From the NCBI GenBank assembly GCA_014239575.1, contig JAAZYQ010000005.1, positions 1 to 56,331 on the forward strand: a stretch of 56,331 nt of DNA, read 5' to 3'. The position numbers and the translations under genes were made by a program. The notes beneath the pieces are model-generated. The model saw nothing but the letters and a program-made list of their open reading frames with translations, was not told the DNA's origin and made no database searches. Shown here one piece after another: positions 33,034-43,822 of the stretch. Each line of letters begins with the position of its first letter. Position 1 is the stretch's first letter. This DNA comes from Gammaproteobacteria bacterium (GTDB lineage Bacteria > Pseudomonadota > Gammaproteobacteria > Arenicellales > UBA868).

Positions 33034-36000
33034 TTACCGGGCCGCCAACCGAACGGCCTCGTCGATATCGACCGAGACGATAGATGAAACCCCCGGCTCC
33101 ACCATGGTTACGCCGAGCAAGATATCAGTCGATTCCATGGTGATCTTGTTGTGGGTAATGACTACCAGTTGTGATACCTCCGACAGACTACGCAGGGTCT
33201 GACAATAACGCTCGACGTTACGATCATCCAGCGGGGCATCCACCTCGTCAAGAATGCAAAAAGGTGCCGGATTCAGGCGAAACAGAGCAAATAGTAACGC
33301 GACCGCAGTCAGTGCTTTTTCACCACCCGACAGGAGGTGTATGGTGCTGTTTCGTTTGCCCGGCGGCCGCGCCATAACCGTGACTCCCGCGGATAACATG
33401 TCCTCATCGGTCAATGCCAGAACCGCGCTGCCGCCTCCAAACATTTGTGGGAAAAACTCAGCGAATCCTTCATTTAAGGCATCGAAAGTAACCTTGAAAC
33501 GTTCGCGAGTCTCGCGGTCGATTTTGCGCATGACACCGCCAAGGGTATTTAACGCTTCAATCAAATCAGCATGTTGTGTATCCAAATATTCCTTGCGCTG
33601 AGCCTGCTCCTCGTGCTCTTCTATCGCAACCAGGTTCACCGGTCCAATATGGTCAATCTTCTGAGCCAGCTTTTCGGATTGCACAAGCCAGTCAGCCTCA
33701 ACGGCCTGGTCAGGCAAGTTTTCTAGAATCTCCTCCAGTTGATAGTTACTGGCACTAATCTGTTCCAGCAGAGTTTCCGAGCGCACTGATAACTCCTGCG
33801 CCTTCAACCGCTCACCTTCGAGCGCATCACGCGCGGTGGCTGCCTCCTGCTCACACTCCGACAAACCCCCCTGCAGATCACGGATCTGTTCTTCAATGGC
33901 TGCATGCGCATTGCGAGTATCAGCCAGTTGACTTTCTGACAATGTCCGCTGGTCGAGTAGCGTCTTTAAGCGGGCATTCATCGCCTCTCCAGGATCATCT
34001 CCTTTCGCCAGTTGAATCTTGAGTTCCTGATGGCGTGCCCGCATGCGGCTGCCCTGTACCTCGAGACGGTTGAGGCTGGATTTCAATGAATCCAGAGATG
34101 CCTGGCTATGCTGCAGGGCCAGTTCCGTGTCGTGCAATTTTTCCCGAGCCACCTGGGTATCAGTGCGGGCGCCCGCCAAAGCTTTCGTGAGCGTTTCTTT
34201 TTCATTTAACAATGCCAGGCGTTTTTCTTCGAGCACCCCGGTCTCGTCTTCAGCAATAGCAAAATGCCGTTGAGCCTCATCCAGAGCTGCACCCGTCCCG
34301 GTCAGTTCCGCCATTATCTCGTCAGTCTCTGTAGTCATCTGTTCGCGGCGAGCTTCGATTTGCGCAAATCGTGCATCCTTTTCCGAAAGCACCTGACGGA
34401 TTATCGTCTGGGTTTCCAGCTGGTCATTGAGCACTTTCTGGCTGGACTCGTGCTTTTGCTCCAGATCTCGCAAAGTCTCGCGCAAGCTCTCAAACAACCG
34501 TTCATGTTGCGCTGTATCGTCTACCAAAGTGGTAACACTTTGCTGCAACCGCGTGATTTCCTCTTCCCGCTCCAAAAGCCCGTCTCCCAAGGCGCGTCCA
34601 TGTGGCGCCCGGGCCCAGTTCGTCCCAACGATTACCCCGTCACGGGTCACCACACACTCACCTGGATCCAGGGTTGCGCGGCGGGTGAGCGCCTCGGCCA
34701 GGTCATCAGCCACATACACTCCACTTAGCAGGGAGCCAAGGTCATAACGTGCGCAATGCAACTGCGCCAGCAGGGTATTGGCAGCACCCGGTGCAGATGA
34801 CAAACCCGATTGGACCAGGAATAAATCCCGCCGGGGCAGTTCTGCCTCATGCGCCAGGGCCCCATCAAGATCGCCAACGCCCAACCCAGTCAGGCGTGGG
34901 CCGAGCACCGCATCAGCCGCGCGCTCCCAACCTTTAGCAACGCGGATTTCGCCGGCAAGCACCGGGGCATGCGAAAGGCCTCTGCGTTCCAGCCAATCGG
35001 CATACTCATCATCCCGTCCCAGCGATGCCTCCTGCATTTCCTGTAGCGACTGAAGACGGCTGCGGGCTGCATGCATCTGCTGGCGCTGCTGATCCACTGC
35101 CGTTACCTGGCCTTCTATTTCTTGCCGCAACTCACTAATCTGCTGCGCGGCCTGCTCGACACGACTTTCATATTCACGGGTCTCTGCCTCGCTATGCTGG
35201 GCGTTACTGCGGGCACTATCCACCGCCAATGCCTCCTCCTCAGCGAGCAGCGCCGCTAACTCCTGGTCGAGGCGGGCAAGGCGCTGCTGCGCCTTAAGAT
35301 CGGCAGCCTCAAGCTGCTCGATGCGTGATCGCTGCACCTCCTGATCCTTAATCGGCGTCGCTGTAGATTGGGCGAAATCGTTCCAGTGCTCCTGCCAGGT
35401 ATCTAAAGCCTGTTCAGATTCAGCCTGGCGGGTTGCGGATTGGCGCTGTACGGCCAGATGCGCCTCACGCTGGTCGCGACGCGAAACCACCTCTGTCTCA
35501 AGTTCTAAAATGCGTTGATCGTCGTGTTGAGATTCCGCACTAATCTCTGTCAAGGCTGTTTCCAGACGTTCGAACTCGGCCCGCTGTTGCTCACCAGTCT
35601 CACGTGCATATTCCATAGCCTGTTCAACAGAGGCAACGTCAGCACCGGCTGCATAAAATTCAGCCTGTAGGTCGCTGACCTGCTGCTGAGAACTCATCTC
35701 GTTAGCGCGAGCCCCCTCGATCCGACTTTCCAACGCTCGCTGATGAACCAGGTGTGACTCAACCTCAGTCTGTGCGTGCGCCGTCTGGGCAGACTGGGCA
35801 TTGATTTGCGACCGCATGACCCGATGACGAAGCCCCAGTAGTTGGCCGTTGACCGTGCGCTCTTCATCTTTAAGTTTCTGATAACGTCGCGCTGCCTGGG
35901 CCTGTCGTTGTAAACGACGCAACTGCGTATCAAGCTCCTTACGGATGTCATCTACCCGGCTAAGATTGTCGCGGGTATGGCGCATCCGAGTCTCGGTCTC

Positions 36001-36534
36001 ACGACGACGGTCCTTATAGTGGGAAATGCCGGCGGCTTCCTCGACAAAGGCCCGCAAATCCTCGGGCCGGGCCTCAACGATTCGACTGACCATACCCTGC
36101 TCAATAATCGAGTAGGACCGATGGCCAAGCCCGGTGCCGCGAAAAAGGTCAGTGATATCCCGACGACGGCAGCGCGCCTTGTTCAGCCGATACTCCGATG
36201 CACCATCACGAGATAATGTGCGTTTAACAGAGATCTCGCTGAAGCGCGCGTAAGCCTGTGGTGTTTTGCCGTCGGTGTTATCAAAAACCAGCTCAACCGA
36301 TGCCTTGCCTACAGGCTTACGTGCCTCAGAACCGTTAAAAATCACGTCCGTCATGCTGTCGCCGCGAAGTTTGCGGGCCGAGCTTTCGCCCATTACCCAG
36401 CGCACCGCATCAATCACGTTGGATTTACCGCAGCCGTTAGGCCCAATAATACCGGTGAGGTTAGCCGGAATAGTTATAACCGTCGGATCGACAAAGGACT
36501 TGAAGCCAGAAACTTGGATTCTTTTTAGGCGCAT
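33034..36534 (-). CDS. smc: Chromosome segregation protein SMC
   Basis: About 1166 aa from MRLKRIQVSGFKSFVDPTVI; Walker A 'GPNGCGKSNVIDAVRWVMGE', coiled coils, hinge, 'LSGGEKALTAVALLFAL'. Confidence 0.97.
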   Translation of the reverse strand: MRLKRIQVSGFKSFVDPTVITIPANLTGIIGPNGCGKSNVIDAVRWVMGESSARKLRGDSMTDVIFNGSEARKPVGKASVELVFDNTDGKTPQAYARFSEISVKRTLSRDGASEYRLNKARCRRRDITDLFRGTGLGHRSYSIIEQGMVSRIVEARPEDLRAFVEEAAGISHYKDRRRETETRMRHTRDNLSRVDDIRKELDTQLRRLQRQAQAARRYQKLKDEERTVNGQLLGLRHRVMRSQINAQSAQTAHAQTEVESHLVHQRALESRIEGARANEMSSQQQVSDLQAEFYAAGADVASVEQAMEYARETGEQQRAEFERLETALTEISAESQHDDQRILELETEVVSRRDQREAHLAVQRQSATRQAESEQALDTWQEHWNDFAQSTATPIKDQEVQRSRIEQLEAADLKAQQRLARLDQELAALLAEEEALAVDSARSNAQHSEAETREYESRVEQAAQQISELRQEIEGQVTAVDQQRQQMHAARSRLQSLQEMQEASLGRDDEYADWLERRGLSHAPVLAGEIRVAKGWERAADAVLGPRLTGLGVGDLDGALAHEAELPRRDLFLVQSGLSSAPGAANTLLAQLHCARYDLGSLLSGVYVADDLAEALTRRATLDPGECVVTRDGVIVGTNWARAPHGRALGDGLLEREEEITRLQQSVTTLVDDTAQHERLFESLRETLRDLEQKHESSQKVLNDQLETQTIIRQVLSEKDARFAQIEARREQMTTETDEIMAELTGTGAALDEAQRHFAIAEDETGVLEEKRLALLNEKETLTKALAGARTDTQVAREKLHDTELALQHSQASLDSLKSSLNRLEVQGSRMRARHQELKIQLAKGDDPGEAMNARLKTLLDQRTLSESQLADTRNAHAAIEEQIRDLQGGLSECEQEAATARDALEGERLKAQELSVRSETLLEQISASNYQLEEILENLPDQAVEADWLVQSEKLAQKIDHIGPVNLVAIEEHEEQAQRKEYLDTQHADLIEALNTLGGVMRKIDRETRERFKVTFDALNEGFAEFFPQMFGGGSAVLALTDEDMLSAGVTVMARPPGKRNSTIHLLSGGEKALTAVALLFALFRLNPAPFCILDEVDAPLDDRNVERYCQTLRSLSEVSQLVVITHNKITMESTDILLGVTMVEPGVSSIVSVDIDEAVRLAAR

Positions 36535-36705
36535 CGGGTCTTTCAGGTGGCTGACCCGGGCCAAACATGGCCAGGCCGACGAATGCTTGGAGCCCTTACG
36601 CCGGGCGACTCAGTGAGCCGCTTCTGGGGTCGTGCAAGTAAAGAAAATAAGCGTATCAACTTGAGTGGCAATTATATCGGACTTGGACCTAACATCGGAC
36701 CTTTA

Positions 36706-37314
36706 TCACTCCGCTGGCACTGTGGAGTGCATCGATGGCCTTTGGGCGAAATCTGAGTACCAGCTTGCCAGGCCATCGCGGCCCTCACGCCAATTCTCAG
36801 CAGCGTACCGAAAATCGAGGTAACCCAGCATGCACCCCACCGCAATACTGCCGATGGTCAGCCGGCTATCCAGCAGCGAATGCCGCTCTTCCAGCCAGTC
36901 GAGGCTTCGATTCATTGTCGCCGTCTGACGATCACTCCACGCCGGCCAACAGTATTCTCCCGGCCGACGACGCTCCTCAATTAACCGGAGAATGGCGGCA
37001 TCGAGGATACCATCCGCCAGCGCCTGAAGACGAAGCGCTATCGACCGGGTTTCGGGCTCAAGCGGGAAAAATCGTTCGCCGTCGTGCATTTCGTCAAGGT
37101 GCTCACAAATCACTCGAGAATCAAATATTTCTACTCCGTCGGGTGTCATCAGGGCGGGCACCTTACCGAGCGGATTGGCAGAGCCCAGATCCGTTTGCGG
37201 ATCCCAAGGATTGGTTAAAACTCTGTCTATCTGGCCACTCAGGCCGGTTTCTATCGCCAGAACGCTAACCTTACGCACATAAGGCGAAGTCGGTGAGTAT
37301 CGAAGCTGCATCAT
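36706..37314 (-). CDS. Glutathione S-transferase family protein
   Basis: 202 aa; 'MQLRYSPTSPYVRKVSVLAIETGL', 'NPLGKVPALMTPDGVEIFDSRVICEHLD'. Confidence 0.93.
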   Translation of the reverse strand: MMQLRYSPTSPYVRKVSVLAIETGLSGQIDRVLTNPWDPQTDLGSANPLGKVPALMTPDGVEIFDSRVICEHLDEMHDGERFFPLEPETRSIALRLQALADGILDAAILRLIEERRRPGEYCWPAWSDRQTATMNRSLDWLEERHSLLDSRLTIGSIAVGCMLGYLDFRYAAENWREGRDGLASWYSDFAQRPSMHSTVPAE

Positions 37315-37413
37315 CGCTATTTAGTCCTTGCTTAAAAGGCGCCGCGGTATTGCGGGAACTATGGGAAACTGTTAGATTTCTGCGCCTTTCACAATTTCGG
37401 GCGCAGTCGACTC

Positions 37414-37878
37414 ATGTCGCAGGCCCAGTGTAAACCAATGGCAAGCACCAAGAAGAAAGTTAAAGTGGATCTGATATACGGAGTTAAACCGCATCGGCCC
37501 AAGCGGGGCGAACGCTATATGAATGAACTTCAGGTAACCCATTTTCGAGAAATACTCAACGCCTGGAAGAATCAACTGATAGACGATACTGAGCGCACGG
37601 TGACGACCATGCAGGACGAAACCATTAATCTGCCTGACCCTAACGATCGCGCGACCCAGGAAACTGACCGCTCTTTAGAGCTTCGCACCCGGGATCGTGA
37701 GCGCAAACTGGTTAAGAAAATCAATGAATCCCTCGCCGATCTTGATACCGGCGATTACGGTTATTGCGAAGAATGTGGTGTCGACATTGGTATCAAGCGC
37801 CTTGAAGCCCGACCTACCGCAACTCTGTGCATCGACTGCAAGTCCCTCAATGAGATTCGCGAAAAGCAAAACGCCTGA
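37414..37878 (+). CDS. dksA: RNA polymerase-binding transcription factor DksA
   Basis: 154 aa; 'HFREILNAWKNQL', zinc finger 'CEECGVDIGIKRLEARPTATLCIDCK'. Confidence 0.95.
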   Translation: MSQAQCKPMASTKKKVKVDLIYGVKPHRPKRGERYMNELQVTHFREILNAWKNQLIDDTERTVTTMQDETINLPDPNDRATQETDRSLELRTRDRERKLVKKINESLADLDTGDYGYCEECGVDIGIKRLEARPTATLCIDCKSLNEIREKQNA

Positions 37879-37902
37879 GCTGAGATTTCCTGACGCTTTC
37901 AC

Positions 37903-37930
37903 AAAAAACGCGCCGAGGCGCGTTTTTTTT
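37903..37930 (+). terminator. Rho-independent terminator after dksA
   Basis: AAAAAA-CGCGCC-GA-GGCGCG-TTTTTTTT, perfect 6-bp GC stem extended by A/T pairs, followed by T8. Confidence 0.92.
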
Positions 37931-38000
37931 GGGTAGACGCTGACCTGGAACCAGTTCGAGCGGTACACTACGGGTGATCTTTCTAAACTCGCTCGAATCC

Positions 38001-39326
38001 ATGTACGATCTCGTTATCCGCAACGCCTCGATTGCCCACCCGGACGGCACTACGGCTGCCGGCGACGTCGCTTGCCAGAACGGTCGTATCACGAAAATCG
38101 ATAACATGATCAGCGCTGCGGGACACGAGTATCTTGACGCCGCTGGCCGATTACTAATACCGGGGGTTATCGATCCCCAGGTACACTTTCGTGAGCCGGG
38201 CGCCACGGATAAGGAGGATCTCGCTTCAGGGTCACGGGCTGCCGTGCGTGGCGGCGTAACCAGTTTCCTCGAAATGCCCAACTGCAACCCCCCGACCACG
38301 AACCAGGAGCAACTGGATTGGAAACTGGCCCGTGCGGCTTCAAGCTGTACAGCCAATTTCGGATTTTTTATCGGCGCTACAAGCGACAACCTCGACTCAC
38401 TCAACAATGTACACCCCGCCTGTGGCATCAAAATATTTATGGGGTCCAGTACCGGTGACTTACTGGTCGATAAGCAAGAGCATTTGGAACGCATTTTCGG
38501 CAATGGCCAACGCCTCATTGCCGTCCACGCTGAGGATGAGACCCGGATCCAGAATCGGATGCGAGCCCTATTAAAAGAAGGTGAAGCAGTCGATTATGCG
38601 CTGCACTCACAAATACGGGACCCGCAAACAGCCCTGATTGCGACCGAGCGAGCACTGGCTTTGTCCGAAAAATATGGCCGACGGCTGCATATCCTCCATC
38701 TTTCGACCTCAGAAGAAGTCGAGCGGCTGCGCCGCCACAAGCCCGACCAGGTAACTTGTGAGGTGATCCCCAACCATCTTTTTCTCAATACCGATGATTA
38801 CGCCCAGTTGGGGTCACGAGTGCAGATGAATCCCCCGATTCGCAAGCCAGCTAACGCATCCGGGTTATGGTCTGGCCTTCATCAAGGCATCATCGATATT
38901 ATCGCCACCGACCATGCGCCACACACGTTGGCGGAAAAAAACCAGCCCTACCCCAACTCTCCTGCTGGGATGCCCGGAGTGGAAACGTCGTTGCCTTTGA
39001 TGCTGACAGCAATGCAGGCCGGGCATTGCACTCTGGCTCAAGTACAGCAATGGATGTGTTCGGGTCCGGCACGGGTTTACGGCATTAAGAACAAGGGACA
39101 GCTAGCTGAGGGTTTCGATGCAGATCTGGCACTGGTGGATATCGAAACGACGCGGCCAGTTCGTGATAATGAAGTGTTCAGCCGCGCGGCTTGGAGCCCT
39201 TACGCGGGTCGCGAACTCACCGGATGGCCCAGCCACACCATTGTCGGTGGCCAGGTGGTTTTCGACAATGGCCGGATTCGACCAGGTGTTTTTGGTAGAG
39301 CCCTGGAATTTTCCAGGTCGGACTAA
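38001..39326 (+). CDS. pyrC: Dihydroorotase
   Basis: Start set at MYDLVIRNASIAHPDGT; 'LLIPGVIDPQVHFREPGATDKEDLASGSRAAVRGGVTSFLEMPN', 'IIDIIATDHAPHTLAEK'. Confidence 0.93.
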   Translation: MYDLVIRNASIAHPDGTTAAGDVACQNGRITKIDNMISAAGHEYLDAAGRLLIPGVIDPQVHFREPGATDKEDLASGSRAAVRGGVTSFLEMPNCNPPTTNQEQLDWKLARAASSCTANFGFFIGATSDNLDSLNNVHPACGIKIFMGSSTGDLLVDKQEHLERIFGNGQRLIAVHAEDETRIQNRMRALLKEGEAVDYALHSQIRDPQTALIATERALALSEKYGRRLHILHLSTSEEVERLRRHKPDQVTCEVIPNHLFLNTDDYAQLGSRVQMNPPIRKPANASGLWSGLHQGIIDIIATDHAPHTLAEKNQPYPNSPAGMPGVETSLPLMLTAMQAGHCTLAQVQQWMCSGPARVYGIKNKGQLAEGFDADLALVDIETTRPVRDNEVFSRAAWSPYAGRELTGWPSHTIVGGQVVFDNGRIRPGVFGRALEFSRSD

Positions 39327-39374
39327 ATATTCTGCAAATACCCTCATGTAAGCCAGTGGGGCAATCCAGATAAC

Positions 39375-39567
39375 GACCTAAGGCTGGCTATCCCGTTAGC
39401 TACCCCTTAGTCAAGTGTACCTACTCTGCCCAAAGGCGGGTCGCCACGGGCACAAACTCTATCGAAGACCGCTACGGTTCGATTGAGGCAGGTAATCACG
39501 GTGGGATGGTTATCACCAGACACTCTTCGCGCGAGTCTGGACTGATGCCCTTGACAGATAACCGTCC
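39375..39567. ncRNA. Candidate structured RNA (orphan, strand unresolved)
   Basis: Five stems in the gap between convergent pyrC and recR: 39378-383/405-410; 39428-431/448-451 with inner 435-438/442-445; 39457-487 (ATCGAA/TTCGAT core); 39504-514/557-567 (11 bp, one G.T); 39516-521/535-540. No known family recognised. Confidence 0.4.
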
Positions 39568-39601
39568 TGGGCGGGAGCTCGCAATTTATTCATTAACGGA
39601 C

Positions 39602-40222
39602 TCAGGACTCCTCTACCGCAGGCTGGTGCAAAGTACGGCGATCACTGAATGCCTGGGTTAGCGTATTGGCGTCCATGTATTCAAGCTCCCCCCCCGATGG
39701 GACCCCGCGGGCCAGACGACTCACTGTCAAAGGCTTGTCTTCAAATAGGTCGCACAGATAATCGGCTGTCGCTTCGCCTTCAACCGTAAGGTTAGTCCCC
39801 AGGATCACTTCCTGAACGCTTCGCTCGGAAACAACCTGCAACAACCGCTCGACCCCCAACTGGTCTGGACCGATGCCGTCAAGCGGAGACAAGTGCCCCA
39901 TTAACACAAAGTAGTAGCCGGTATAGGCTCCTGCCTGCTCAATGGTATCCAGATCAGCGGGCGTCTCCACGACACAAAGTAGGGTCTCGTTGCGTTTGCC
40001 TGACTCGCAGATGCTGCAAAACACCTGCTCACTGAAATTGTTACAACGCTGGCAGTGTTTTACGGTCGATACCGCGTCCCTCAGGGCATCAGCTAAGATC
40101 TGCCCACCCTCGCGGTCCCGTTCCAACAGGTGAAAAGCCATCCGTTGAGCGGTCCTCGGCCCGACACCCGGCAGGCGACGCAATGCCTGCTTAAGTTGTT
40201 CTATGGCATGGCCGTCAGCCAT
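39602..40222 (-). CDS. recR: Recombination protein RecR
   Basis: 206 aa; '[20 protein letters not shown]', zinc finger, Toprim domain. Confidence 0.97.
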   Translation of the reverse strand: MADGHAIEQLKQALRRLPGVGPRTAQRMAFHLLERDREGGQILADALRDAVSTVKHCQRCNNFSEQVFCSICESGKRNETLLCVVETPADLDTIEQAGAYTGYYFVLMGHLSPLDGIGPDQLGVERLLQVVSERSVQEVILGTNLTVEGEATADYLCDLFEDKPLTVSRLARGVPSGGELEYMDANTLTQAFSDRRTLHQPAVEES

Positions 40223-40544
40223 TGAGGCCAGGCAGGTTCAAGCCTGGAATATTCATCCCCGCCGCTAGTCCGCCCATTTTTTCCTGAGTTGCTTTCTCAA
40301 CCCGGCGAACCGCATCATTCACAGCAGCCGCCACGAGATCCTCCAGAACCTCTTTGTCATCACTAAACAGGCTGTCATCTATCTTTACCCGGCGTATATC
40401 ATGCCGGCAGGTCATTATCACCTCGACCATACCGCCGCCGGCGACACCGGTGACTTCAATTTGTGCAAGCTCTTCCTGGGCGCTCTTAAGTTGCTCCTGC
40501 ATCTCCTGAGCCTGTTTCATGATATTGCCCAAAGGTCCTTTCAT
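40215..40544 (-). CDS. ybaB: YbaB/EbfC nucleoid-associated protein
   Basis: 109 aa; '[34 protein letters not shown]'; between dnaX and recR. Confidence 0.96.
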   Translation of the reverse strand: MKGPLGNIMKQAQEMQEQLKSAQEELAQIEVTGVAGGGMVEVIMTCRHDIRRVKIDDSLFSDDKEVLEDLVAAAVNDAVRRVEKATQEKMGGLAAGMNIPGLNLPGLNG

Positions 40545-42223
40545 TCAGCTCTCCCTTGTTGTTTACCGGGGCGTATCGAGTCCGGAACCACCGTTGCATC
40601 GAACCGCTCCATAATATCCTTAACCATCGGATCCTCCATTAACGTCTGGTAGACCTCGGCCTTTTCCTCAGAATCATGGCGGGCCCGGTTCTGGGTCGGG
40701 GTCTCAGGTGATTCTTCACTCCCCTCAATCAATTTTAGCTTGACTGGCGCGCCATTGAACTGGCTAAACGCATTCTCTAAAGACGCCTGACGGGAGGGAC
40801 TATGCAGTTGGGCAAGATTGGGTTTCAGCGAGACGATCAATACCCTTTTTTGGGGATCGTAGCTTCGCGGCGAGAGATTCATGGCAAATTCTCGACTCAC
40901 GCCTTTTAATCCTGAGTCGTCTACGAACGTAGCCCACAGGTCTGGGTCGGCCAGGTCGGTTTCTGGCGGAGCCGACGGGCCTTGGCGTGAAGCCGGTTCA
41001 GCCGGTTCAGTCGGGGGGAGTGAATCGACTGAAGCACCCGTCGTGGGAACTGAGGCCGAATCTTGGCCTTGCGTTCGCGGCTTAGGAACGGAAACCTTTT
41101 GGGCAGGCGGTTCACGACTCGATCCTGCCCCACCCTCGCCCGCTGGGTGAAAAGTCAACATCCTTAACAAAGTCATTTCAAAGCCGGATACTGGATCTGG
41201 CGCAAGCAGCATATCTCGTTTACCTAACAACCCAATCTGGTAGTACAACTGCACATCTTCCTTGGTCATCGTGCCGGCAAGATGCACTACCAAATCTGAA
41301 TCCGCCTGCTTGGCTGAGGCTGCCTCGGGCAAGATCTGATAGAGCGAGACGTCGTGCAACACCAATAACAGGTCATCAAGGGCTGCCATGTAATCAATCG
41401 CGCGGGACGCCATTTGTGCCACAGTATCAATCAGTGTCGACCCATCAGCCACTGCCAGCGCGCGTAATATCGTATCAACCTGTTGTTGCTCAATCATACC
41501 GAGCATGTCGCGTACTTCGGCGCCGGTAACCTGGCCGTTACCAAAAACAATCCCCTGATCCAATAAACTCAAGGCATCGCGCATGCTGCCAGATGCAGCT
41601 CTGGCCAAGGTTGCCAGCCCCACTTCATCGGCCTGGACTCCCTCTGCGTTGGCTATCTTTTGCAGTTGGTTGGTAATTTCTTCAGGCTTCAGCACACGCA
41701 GATTGAACTGTAAACAGCGTGAGAGAATCGTCGGTGGGAGTTTCTGTGGGTCAGTGGTAGCCAACAGAAATTTTACATGCGATGGAGGTTCTTCAAGCGT
41801 CTTAAGTAAGGCGTTGAAGCTATGTCCGGACAACATATGCACCTCGTCGATCAGATAGACCTTATATCGACCCAGAGTTGGGGCGTACTGTACGTTGTCC
41901 AGAATTTCTCGGGTATCGTCGATTCGAGTCCTCGAGGCGGCATCGATTTCAAGCAAATCTATATAGCGACCTTCGTCAACGCCAGTGCAGGCCGGACACA
42001 CCCCACAGGGCTCGGCACAGGGCGCCTGCTCACAATTGAGCGCTTTGGCCAGTAGTCGTGCCAGCGTGGTTTTTCCAACACCTCGAGTGCCCGTAAAGAG
42101 AAAGGCATGATGCACCCGATCCTGCTCCAATGCCGTGGTCAGGGCCCCCACCACGTGGGCCTGACCAACAACGTCAGTGAACCGACGAGGTCGCCACTTT
42201 CGCGCGAGCGCCTGGTAACTCAT
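40541..42223 (-). CDS. dnaX: DNA polymerase III subunits gamma/tau
   Basis: 560 aa; '[25 protein letters not shown]', Walker A 'GTRGVGKTT', 'LIDEVHMLS'. Confidence 0.97.
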   Translation of the reverse strand: MSYQALARKWRPRRFTDVVGQAHVVGALTTALEQDRVHHAFLFTGTRGVGKTTLARLLAKALNCEQAPCAEPCGVCPACTGVDEGRYIDLLEIDAASRTRIDDTREILDNVQYAPTLGRYKVYLIDEVHMLSGHSFNALLKTLEEPPSHVKFLLATTDPQKLPPTILSRCLQFNLRVLKPEEITNQLQKIANAEGVQADEVGLATLARAASGSMRDALSLLDQGIVFGNGQVTGAEVRDMLGMIEQQQVDTILRALAVADGSTLIDTVAQMASRAIDYMAALDDLLLVLHDVSLYQILPEAASAKQADSDLVVHLAGTMTKEDVQLYYQIGLLGKRDMLLAPDPVSGFEMTLLRMLTFHPAGEGGAGSSREPPAQKVSVPKPRTQGQDSASVPTTGASVDSLPPTEPAEPASRQGPSAPPETDLADPDLWATFVDDSGLKGVSREFAMNLSPRSYDPQKRVLIVSLKPNLAQLHSPSRQASLENAFSQFNGAPVKLKLIEGSEESPETPTQNRARHDSEEKAEVYQTLMEDPMVKDIMERFDATVVPDSIRPGKQQGRAE

Positions 42224-42296
42224 GAGAACTTGATTGAAAAGTAGAAATGCATCTTTGTCCCTGACGCTTGATGGTTGCCTCGGATCGAATTGGAGA

Positions 42297-42408
42297 CGGC
42301 GCCAATCAGCCTGACCCCAGCACCCGATTCGGATGCTACGGCTGCTTCCTTCCGGACCTGACCGGGTTCACAACCTTCCGCCACCGGGGAGACCGACCGA
42401 CGCCGCCA
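42297..42408 (-). ncRNA. ffs: Signal recognition particle RNA (4.5S, small bacterial type)
   Basis: Minus strand reads ...GGTCAGGTCCGGAAGGAAGCAGCC..., the conserved SRP RNA domain IV, flanked by complementary GGCGGCGTC/GGCGCC ends; upstream of dnaX. Ends approximate. Confidence 0.93.
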
Positions 42409-42494
42409 TATCGATTTACACCAGGCGTTGATCCCGGTGTGACAACAATTTTAACACCGGGCCAAGCCATTAAAGGCAATTGTCTACCAGGTCC

Positions 42495-43163
42495 TCAGGG
42501 TTTTCGCATCAGACAGAATTTTCCGTCGGACTCTGCGGCTTCAAAATAGGGTTTGTCGACAATATTTTCGACAATAATGATTCCAGCCGCCTCGAGTGCC
42601 ACTATATGCTGTGCGAAACCGGCATCAACCCATAGATGGGCATGAATCGTGCAGGCGAACATAGCGCCACTGCGAAGCACTCGAAAAATCTCATTCAGCG
42701 CCCCAGGTCCGACATGGCCGTGGGTGAAGGTGCCGCAGGATATTCCTGCATCATAGACGGCATCGGCAATACCCAGTGTTCCCTCAAGATCTGACTCAAG
42801 CAACTCGTGGTATATATCTTTGTCCACCGCGGCCGCCAGCATCTGCGGGGAAAAATCGAGCCCGTCAATGGAGTTGAATCCAAGGGCCTTCAGGCGTTCC
42901 CCGACCAGCCCGGTACCGCATCCCACATCTAGAATTCGAGCAGCGCGATCCTCAAGGGCTTCATCGAGCATTGCCGCAATCTGGGCAGGCGCGATATACC
43001 CCAGCCCATTTTCCAGATGAATATCGTAGGTCTCGGCCCAATCGCGATACAGTGCTCGGGCCTGGTCGGGACTCTTTAGACCGTAAGCCCGTGCCAGTAG
43101 CATCTCGGATGATTGTGAGGCCATATCGTTATTTTGAGAATCTTCAGGCATTATTTTCCCCAA
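42495..43163 (-). CDS. Class I SAM-dependent methyltransferase
   Basis: 222 aa; 'RILDVGCGTGLVGERLKALGFNSIDGLDFSPQML'. Confidence 0.9.
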   Translation of the reverse strand: MGKIMPEDSQNNDMASQSSEMLLARAYGLKSPDQARALYRDWAETYDIHLENGLGYIAPAQIAAMLDEALEDRAARILDVGCGTGLVGERLKALGFNSIDGLDFSPQMLAAAVDKDIYHELLESDLEGTLGIADAVYDAGISCGTFTHGHVGPGALNEIFRVLRSGAMFACTIHAHLWVDAGFAQHIVALEAAGIIIVENIVDKPYFEAAESDGKFCLMRKP

Positions 43164-43180
43164 AGGCCACTGGCGTTACT

Positions 43181-43822
43181 CTAACCCCAAGCAATGAGCG
43201 GTAGCAAAGCCGCGCTGAACCCGCTGATCGTTGAGAAGATCGGAACGCCCATGAACGCCAACAGGATCAGGGCCAGCAACGCCCGATTGCCATAGCGCCC
43301 ATTGTAATAACGATAAGCCCGGGACAGGGAGCGAGGGAGCAAGTAAGGCAGAATGTAATGCCCGTCGAGCGCACCGACCGGCAATAAGTTGAACATCATC
43401 AACAGCAGGTTAATTTGTGCAAGATAGATGAAAAACAAGCGAGGACCCGGGCTGGAAAGATCCAGCCACCCCCAATCCAATAACAGGAGATAAGCGTTGA
43501 TACTGATAATGGCCAACAGTAAATTCATAGCAGGCCCGGCAGCTGCCACCAGCAAGTCGGCGTAGCGCGAGGTAAATCGACGAGGGTCAGTCGGTACAGG
43601 TTTGGCGTAACCAAAACCGACAAAAACCACCATCAACAGGCCCATAGGGTCAATGTGGGCCAGCGGGTTAATGGTCAAACGCCCGGCACGACGGGCGGTG
43701 TCATCGCCGAAGCGAAGAGCAACAAAAGCGTGACCGAACTCATGGAACGACAAGGACACCACCAGCGCCACCAGAATGACCGCAAACAGAGCCCACTGCC
43801 CCTGGGCAAGTAAAGGAATCAA
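43181..43822 (-). CDS. Site-2 protease family (M50) membrane metalloprotease
   Basis: 213 aa; 'SFHEFGHAFVALRFGDDTARRAGRLTINPLAHIDPMG', 'NLLPVGALDGHYI'. Confidence 0.93.
   Translation of the reverse strand: MIPLLAQGQWALFAVILVALVVSLSFHEFGHAFVALRFGDDTARRAGRLTINPLAHIDPMGLLMVVFVGFGYAKPVPTDPRRFTSRYADLLVAAAGPAMNLLLAIISINAYLLLLDWGWLDLSSPGPRLFFIYLAQINLLLMMFNLLPVGALDGHYILPYLLPRSLSRAYRYYNGRYGNRALLALILLAFMGVPIFSTISGFSAALLPLIAWG

Noticed and set aside
37847-38518. 223-aa minus-strand ORF
   Set aside because: Antisense to pyrC and runs through the dksA terminator; shadow ORF.
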